This document shows positions 59,925 to 64,000 of a stretch of DNA of 64,000 nt, in pieces. A model generated the notes under the pieces. It was not told the DNA's origin. It saw nothing but the letters and a program-made list of their open reading frames with translations, and searched no databases. Origin of the DNA: Micropruina glycogenica (GTDB taxonomy: Bacteria > Actinomycetota > Actinomycetes > Propionibacteriales > Propionibacteriaceae). The stretch is from the NCBI RefSeq assembly GCF_039524395.1, contig NZ_BAAAGO010000001.1, one strand, 5' to 3'. The position numbers and the translations under genes are program-made. Each line of letters opens with the position of its first letter. Position 1 is the stretch's first letter.

Positions 59925-61071
59925 GACTCATACCCTGCCACTGCGGGCCAGTGAACCACTCCAGCGCGGTGCGCACCGCCACCGGTCGCGACGGCATGAA
60001 CCAGTGGAAGAACACCCACCGGGCCAACCAGGCGGGCCACCCGGTGAGCTGCACGCCGTACAGTTCGGCGGCCCCGCGTCCGAGGCCGAGACTGGCACCT
60101 TGGCCCAGCCCGGGGAACCGGAAGGGCGTCGGCTTGCGGCCGGCAACGGTACGCACGAGGTTCGCACCGATGCGTTTGCCCTGGTAGATCGCCCACAGCG
60201 CGTTGGCGGGGCAGTACCCGCGGCCGGACGGATGCGGCACGGCCGCCACGTCGCCGCCGGCCCACACGTGCTCAGTCAGCCGCAGAAACGGGTCAGTGAC
60301 GAGCCGTCCGACCTCATCGGTGGGCAGGTGGTCGAGGCCGGGCAGCGTCACGGGGGTCTGGCCGATGGTGCTGATCACCACCTCGGACGCCACGTGGCCG
60401 TACCCGGTCAACTCGGCCCCGGTGGCGCTCACGGTGACGAGCCGGGCGCCGGCCAGCACCTCGACATTCGCGGCCAGGGCCTGGCGAAGCGCGTAGTCGG
60501 CCACTCGCTCGAACCGGGGCCGCAGCATCGGCAATGCGGCCTCGCCGGAGTGCGCCAGCGTCACCTGCAGGTCGGGCCGACGTTGGGCGATCGCGGTGGC
60601 GGCCTCCACGCCGGTGAGGCCGCCACCGGCCACCACCACCCGATCATCGGGCGGCAGGGTGGTCAACATGTGTCGCAACGCGGCCAAGCCGTTGGGGTTC
60701 TTCAGCGACCAGCCGTGTTCGGCCAGACCAGGCACGCGCTCGACTGCATCACGGCTGCCGACCGCGACGACCAGTTCGTCGTAGGCCAGGTGACGGTGCC
60801 CGTGGTCGGTCGCCACGCGAACCGTCTGCTGCGTCAGGCTCACCGACTCGACCCGGCCGAGCACGATCTCGACACCCGGCAGCAGGTCGGCCAGGGGCAC
60901 CCGGGCCCGTTCGGGTCGCACGTGCCCGGTGATCACCTCGGCCGTCCAGCCGTGAAAGCTGTGGTCGGGGGCGGCCGCCACCAGCCGCACCCTGGCGCCG
61001 GCACCGGCGGCCGCACGTGCCGCCCACACCCCGGTGTACCCGCCGCCCAGCACCACGATCTCGGTGATCAC
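59749..61071 (-). CDS. NDH-2-like NAD(P)/FAD oxidoreductase, 3' end unusual
   Basis: A flavoprotein of the type II NADH dehydrogenase family. It has an N-terminal FAD motif VVLGGGYTGVWAARAA, a second dinucleotide motif VVVAGGGLTGVEAATAI, the WAGGDVAAVP box and an amphipathic C-terminal helix WPAWLARWVFFHWFMP for membrane contact, so it likely passes electrons to quinone. The frame has no stop where expected: it runs 176 bases into the amidohydrolase gene as Arg/Asp-rich nonsense to 59749 (440 residues). A one-base shift near 59925-59960 would end it at TGA 59921, giving ATGA coupling. The true length is probably ~383. Confidence 0.8.
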   Translation of the reverse strand: MITEIVVLGGGYTGVWAARAAAGAGARVRLVAAAPDHSFHGWTAEVITGHVRPERARVPLADLLPGVEIVLGRVESVSLTQQTVRVATDHGHRHLAYDELVVAVGSRDAVERVPGLAEHGWSLKNPNGLAALRHMLTTLPPDDRVVVAGGGLTGVEAATAIAQRRPDLQVTLAHSGEAALPMLRPRFERVADYALRQALAANVEVLAGARLVTVSATGAELTGYGHVASEVVISTIGQTPVTLPGLDHLPTDEVGRLVTDPFLRLTEHVWAGGDVAAVPHPSGRGYCPANALWAIYQGKRIGANLVRTVAGRKPTPFRFPGLGQGASLGLGRGAAELYGVQLTGWPAWLARWVFFHWFMPSRPVAVRTALEWFTGPQWQGMSHDDDRDHRGPHRSDRRDAVQRNGGDHRRADRGAGARPAGASRRRGDRRERPVGAARVH

Positions 61072-61072
61072 C

Positions 61073-62164
61073 TCAGGCCGCCTCGGCCAGCAGGGCGGGC
61101 GCCGGCCAGGCCACCGGACGTCCGAACGACAGCGGGTCGGCCAGGTCGAAACCCAAGTGGGCGAACCGGCGGGCCGCGTCGCGCATGCGCACGGCGTGGT
61201 CGACCGATGCGGCCCCGATCGCCGTCTCTGTGTGGCCCGAGAACGCCATCAGCATGGTTTCACACAGGCACGCGTAGGCCAGCCCGCGGGGCAGCCCGAT
61301 GTCGCCGCGCAGGTCGATGCCGGGAATGGCGGCCACGCCGCCGTCGATGACGGTGACGTCCGGACGCTCGACGGCCAACCGGGGGTCGGTGTTGCGGGGC
61401 TGGGTGTCGTCGAGCACCACGGCACCTCGTTTGAGGTGGGCCGAGCCGAGCAGAGCGTCGGCCGACGAGGTGAGCACCAGCACCAGGTCCGCCTCGCGCA
61501 CCGGGTCGAGCGAGGTGGACGTGTGCACGCTCACCCCCGTGGCACGCCCGGCAAAGTCGGCGGCCAGGTCGTGCAGCCGCCGCTGGCCGCGAGCCACCAG
61601 GGTGAGCCGCGACCCGATCGGCTCGTCGGCCAGCAGCCGGACGACGCACGAGCCCACGCTGCCGGTGGCGCCCACGATGGCGATGTGCCAGCCAGGGGCT
61701 GCGGGCAGTAGCCGGCGCAGCGCTTCGGCGGTCAGGTGCGCGGTGAACGCGTTGCCGGTGGTCATCGTGACGCCTGGGCGCGGCCGCAGCAGCCGGCCGC
61801 CACCGGTCACCGGCGCGGTGAGGGCGCCCAGCCCGACCACCTCGGCGCCGAGACGTTCGGCCTTGTCGACGGCTTGTTCGACCTTGCTTATGACCCAGCG
61901 GCGGTCCTCGGTGAGCAATTGGCTGGCGCCGACCGGGACGACGATCACCCAGCCGGCGGGCCGCCCGTCGGCAACGTCGCGGCGGTGCACGGTCGCCAGC
62001 GGCACGGGCGGCACGGGCAGGGTCTTCAGCCCCCAGTCCCAGGCTGCGGCCGGCATGCGACCCAGCGGACGCCACACCCGCGCCATGTCTGAGGCGACGT
62101 CGGCGCGCGGATGAACGAGGAAGGCGAATCGCTTCGCGGCGGGTGCGGCGGTCGGGTCGCTCAC
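61073..62164 (-). CDS. Acyl-ACP-reductase-like protein
   Basis: A 363-residue reductase resembling the cyanobacterial long-chain acyl-ACP reductase (AAR). Shared features: VVGLGALTAPV, VTMTTGNAFTAHLTAEALRR, the NADP motif GATGSVG at 165-171, LVARGQRRLHDL, and ACLCETMLMAFSG with Cys299 aligned to the AAR catalytic Cys (my alignment from memory). It would reduce a fatty acyl thioester to an aldehyde. The flavoprotein and amidohydrolase genes follow at once, with no aldehyde decarbonylase in view. The GTG at 62164 is preceded by AGGAGCCGCC. A palindrome lies just upstream. Confidence 0.7.
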   Translation of the reverse strand: MSDPTAAPAAKRFAFLVHPRADVASDMARVWRPLGRMPAAAWDWGLKTLPVPPVPLATVHRRDVADGRPAGWVIVVPVGASQLLTEDRRWVISKVEQAVDKAERLGAEVVGLGALTAPVTGGGRLLRPRPGVTMTTGNAFTAHLTAEALRRLLPAAPGWHIAIVGATGSVGSCVVRLLADEPIGSRLTLVARGQRRLHDLAADFAGRATGVSVHTSTSLDPVREADLVLVLTSSADALLGSAHLKRGAVVLDDTQPRNTDPRLAVERPDVTVIDGGVAAIPGIDLRGDIGLPRGLAYACLCETMLMAFSGHTETAIGAASVDHAVRMRDAARRFAHLGFDLADPLSFGRPVAWPAPALLAEAA

Positions 62165-62180
62165 GGCGGCTCCTGTCTCG

Positions 62181-62200
62181 AATGCACGGTGTTGTGCATT
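62181..62200. promoter_or_regulatory. Inverted repeat upstream of AAR-like gene
   Basis: AATGCAC (62181-62187) and GTGCATT (62194-62200) are perfect 7-bp arms with a 6-base centre, 17 bases before the GTG. A half-site GAGTGC follows. It looks like an operator for a TetR-type or similar dimer. Confidence 0.5.
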
Positions 62201-62232
62201 GAGTGCCCCGGCGGGCGCGGTTGATACCGCTG

Positions 62233-62499
62233 TCAGGTGCTGAGCGTCACCAGGTAGGTGTGTTCGCCATCGCGTGCGATCACCATGCCTGCCTCTTCCG
62301 GGTCACCGTCGCCGTCGATCTCACGGATGGCCATGACCCGACCGGTCACGGTGCGGACGACGTCCTCGGGTAGGTGGTGTGTCTCCCAGAGGTGCCCGTC
62401 GCCGTCTGCGCGGAGGTCCCAGGTGACCACCTGGTCCACGACGAACTGAGGTCCGCAGCATTCGTGTTCCCAGCCGCCGACGAACACTTCGATCGTCAT
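62233..62499 (-). CDS. Small hypothetical protein (DUF6578-like)
   Basis: An 88-residue protein starting TIEVFVGGWEHECCGPQFVVDQVVTWDL. The Trp-Glu-x-Glu-Cys-Cys-Gly-x2-Phe motif resembles DUF6578, a small actinobacterial family of unknown function (assignment from memory). The C-terminus has the acidic REIDGDGDPEEAG. Its ATG overlaps the stop of the AI-2E family gene (ATGA). Confidence 0.55.
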   Translation of the reverse strand: MTIEVFVGGWEHECCGPQFVVDQVVTWDLRADGDGHLWETHHLPEDVVRTVTGRVMAIREIDGDGDPEEAGMVIARDGEHTYLVTLST

Positions 62500-63734
62500 G
62501 ACCGGCCGTCGTCCTCGGCCACCTCAGCCTCGTCTTCGGTCTCCACGACGGCCCCCGGGGCCTCCGGCTTGCCATCGAGGCGATGCTCGATGTCGGGGTC
62601 GGGCTCGATCTCGTCGTCCTCGACCACGGCCGGCGCTTGCACCGGCGGCACCTCCTCGCCGGTGACCAGGTTGTCGAGGCTGCCGCCCATGAACACCGAC
62701 AGCCAACGCGTCCGGGGGTCGGCGTCGAACAGCACCGACTTGCAGCACAGGGTCAGCGGCACGGCCAGGATCGGGCCCAGCGGGCCGATGATGATCGCCC
62801 AGAACACCAGGGAGATGAACGTGGTGGTGATGTTCAGCCCGACCGCGTCGCCGGTCACCTTCGGCTGGATCACCATCGAGGCGATGAAATTGATCACCAC
62901 GTAGGCGGCGACCATGATCACCATGGTCTGCCAGTCCCGAGCGAGCAGCGCCATCAGCGCCGGGGGCACCATGCCGATGATGAAGCCGACGTTGGGGATG
63001 TAGGCGGTGACGAAGGCGAGGATGCCCCAGGTGAGCACCAGCGGGATCTGCAACCAGGTCAGGATCCCCATGTTGATCAGTGCCACGGCCACGCCGAAGA
63101 TCGTGTTGACGATCCAGTACTTGCGCACCCGCCAGGAGAAGTCGAGCAGCGCGGCGGCCAGGTTGGGCCGCAGCTGTGCCAGCTTGGACCGCTTCTCGGT
63201 GGTGTCGGTCAGGTCGACCGCGACGAAGGCGACGAACAGGAAGAGCGAGCCGAGGAAGGTCGCCCAGAACTGAACCGAGCTCATCACCCCGGTGACGTAG
63301 CCGAGCAGCCGGGTGTAGTCGAAGGTCCGCAGCCACTCGGTGATCGTCTCCTGGCTGACACCCCAGGCCAGCAACTGTTGGGACGCGGCGTTGTACAGCT
63401 CGGTGAACCGGTCGGCGTAGGCGGGCATCGCCTGGATGAACTGGATCATCGCCACCGTGACGGCGAACAGGATCGTGAGCAGGACCAGGAACACCACCAG
63501 CATGCCGATCAGTGCGCTGACCAGCTTGGGGATCTTGTGGTCGTTGAGCCACAGCACCAGCGGGCGGACGGTCAGGACCAGGGTGATGGCCAGGAAGACC
63601 GGGGCGACCACGTCCCTGATGAAGTAGATGCCGACCAGGCAGGCGACGAGCGCGGCACCCGCGTAGAGGATGCGGATGCCCTCTGCCGCAACCACCGGTA
63701 CGGCGGGACTCGAGGGGGTGCCAGGTGCGCTCAC
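62496..63734 (-). CDS. AI-2E family transporter
   Basis: A 412-residue membrane protein with about eight helices of the AI-2E/PerM family. The N-terminal half has the helices RILYAGAALVACLVGIYFIRDVVAPVF and LIGMLVVFLVLLTILFAVTV, then the long amphipathic segment AMPAYADRFTELYNAASQQLL, and the core around PNVGFIIGMVPPALMALLARDW. The C-terminal ~65 residues are acidic and cytosolic. Substrate unknown; the family includes exporters. TAGACT lies six bases before the GTG. Codon choice differs from the genes at 6-62 kb. Confidence 0.9.
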   Translation of the reverse strand: MSAPGTPSSPAVPVVAAEGIRILYAGAALVACLVGIYFIRDVVAPVFLAITLVLTVRPLVLWLNDHKIPKLVSALIGMLVVFLVLLTILFAVTVAMIQFIQAMPAYADRFTELYNAASQQLLAWGVSQETITEWLRTFDYTRLLGYVTGVMSSVQFWATFLGSLFLFVAFVAVDLTDTTEKRSKLAQLRPNLAAALLDFSWRVRKYWIVNTIFGVAVALINMGILTWLQIPLVLTWGILAFVTAYIPNVGFIIGMVPPALMALLARDWQTMVIMVAAYVVINFIASMVIQPKVTGDAVGLNITTTFISLVFWAIIIGPLGPILAVPLTLCCKSVLFDADPRTRWLSVFMGGSLDNLVTGEEVPPVQAPAVVEDDEIEPDPDIEHRLDGKPEAPGAVVETEDEAEVAEDDGRS

Positions 63735-63771
63735 GCGAGGAGTCTAGGCCCGCACGCGCGCCAGGACGGGA

Positions 63772-63803
63772 GGCCCGGGGGCACGAATTCCGTGTCCCGG
63801 GCC
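63772..63803 (-). terminator. Hairpin after dhaK
   Basis: GGCCCGGGGGCACG (63772-63785) and CGTGTCCCGGGCC (63791-63803) form a stem with one mismatch and a short loop, about 30 bases after the dhaK stop. No T-tract. Confidence 0.6.
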
Positions 63804-63831
63804 ATCCCGTCGTCGGGACCGCCGTCCCTGG

Positions 63832-64000
63832 TCACATACCGGCGCGCCAGCCCGCCGTCCGCACCGGGGCGTCGCACAGCTCGGTCAGCTCGTCGTCGAG
63901 CCGCATCACGGTCAGCGAGGCGCCGGACATCTCCAGCGAGGTGAAGAAGTTGCCGATCTGGCTGCGGGTGACGTTGATGCCCTTCTCGGTGAGCACGTCG
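63832..64000 (-). CDS. dhaK: Dihydroxyacetone kinase subunit DhaK, 3' end (partial)
   Basis: The last 56 codons of a minus-strand gene that continues beyond the window. The sequence TEKGINVTRSQIGNFFTSLE, then MSGASLTVMRLDDELTELCDAP, is the C-terminal signature of DhaK, the substrate-binding subunit of dihydroxyacetone kinase. The stop is TGA at 63832-63834. Confidence 0.85.
   Translation of the reverse strand, partial: DVLTEKGINVTRSQIGNFFTSLEMSGASLTVMRLDDELTELCDAPVRTAGWRAGM

Overview
The window looks like chromosomal DNA of a high-GC actinomycete. GC content is high, GTG starts are frequent, coupling overlaps (ATGA, GTGA, TGATG) are common, and at least fourteen genes have a TANNNT box 6-7 nt before the start codon, which implies leaderless transcription. 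The gene families (Lhr helicase, Nei2-type glycosylase, SpoIVB-type S55 protease, DUF2207, HxlR, SorC) fit Actinomycetota. Placement near Propionibacteriaceae is only an impression. No RNA gene, CRISPR array or transposase was seen.

Region 1 (1-6.4 kb) is an accessory island with a different base and codon style. On the minus strand it reads alcohol dehydrogenase, HigB toxin, HigA antitoxin, a large protein joining a non-catalytic formylglycine-generating-enzyme (FGE) fold to a SIR2-like NADase domain, a small zinc-ribbon protein, and a PD-(D/E)xK nuclease with a QxxxY motif. On the plus strand an excisionase-like antitoxin precedes a broken PIN toxin. The island ends at about 6391-6400, where the PIN gene is welded tail-to-tail to a truncated SorC-family regulator. 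Region 2 (6.8-13.7 kb) is core-like sequence with decay: small membrane and lipoproteins, remnants of a methyltransferase and an alpha/beta hydrolase, a duplicated VOC protein, a glutathione peroxidase, a DUF2207 protein and an HxlR-regulated reductase locus. Region 3 (13.75-24.2 kb) is a tightly coupled five-gene operon, DUF4132, MoxR AAA+ ATPase, DUF5682, VWA protein, SWIM zinc-finger protein, in the same order as the uncharacterised E. coli yehI-yehL-yehM-yehP-yehQ genes.

Region 4 (24.2-46.3 kb) is metabolism, transport and signalling: citrate synthase with a GNAT/N-acetylglutamate-synthase-like protein, YceI, ornithine aminotransferase, a Nat-type ABC exporter, a stress protein/barstar/barnase-type RNase operon, an osmoprotectant ABC importer, a NarL-type two-component system, a glutamine amidotransferase with a glutamate-cysteine ligase, cell-surface proteins and small enzymes. 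Region 5 (46.5-62.2 kb) holds an S55 protease, Nei2 and Lhr for DNA repair, membrane proteins, an acyl-CoA dehydrogenase, and a coupled trio of an acyl-ACP-reductase-like protein, an NDH-2-like flavoprotein and an amidohydrolase. Region 6 (62.2-64 kb) holds a small protein, an AI-2E family transporter and the 3' end of dhaK, and its codon-pair choice differs clearly from regions 2-5.

Two families of short palindromic repeats run through the window. REP-A (core GGTTTCGACAAGCTCGACCA) lies between genes, often as a hairpin at convergent gene ends, and also inside reading frames of the DUF5682 and Lhr genes, where it encodes VELVET-like peptides. REP-B (GTCATCCCGGC...GCCGGGATCTC) lies between genes and inside the SWIM gene. 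The most unusual items are the FGE-SIR2 fusion island, the actinobacterial yeh-type operon, and the palindromic repeats that have become protein-coding.
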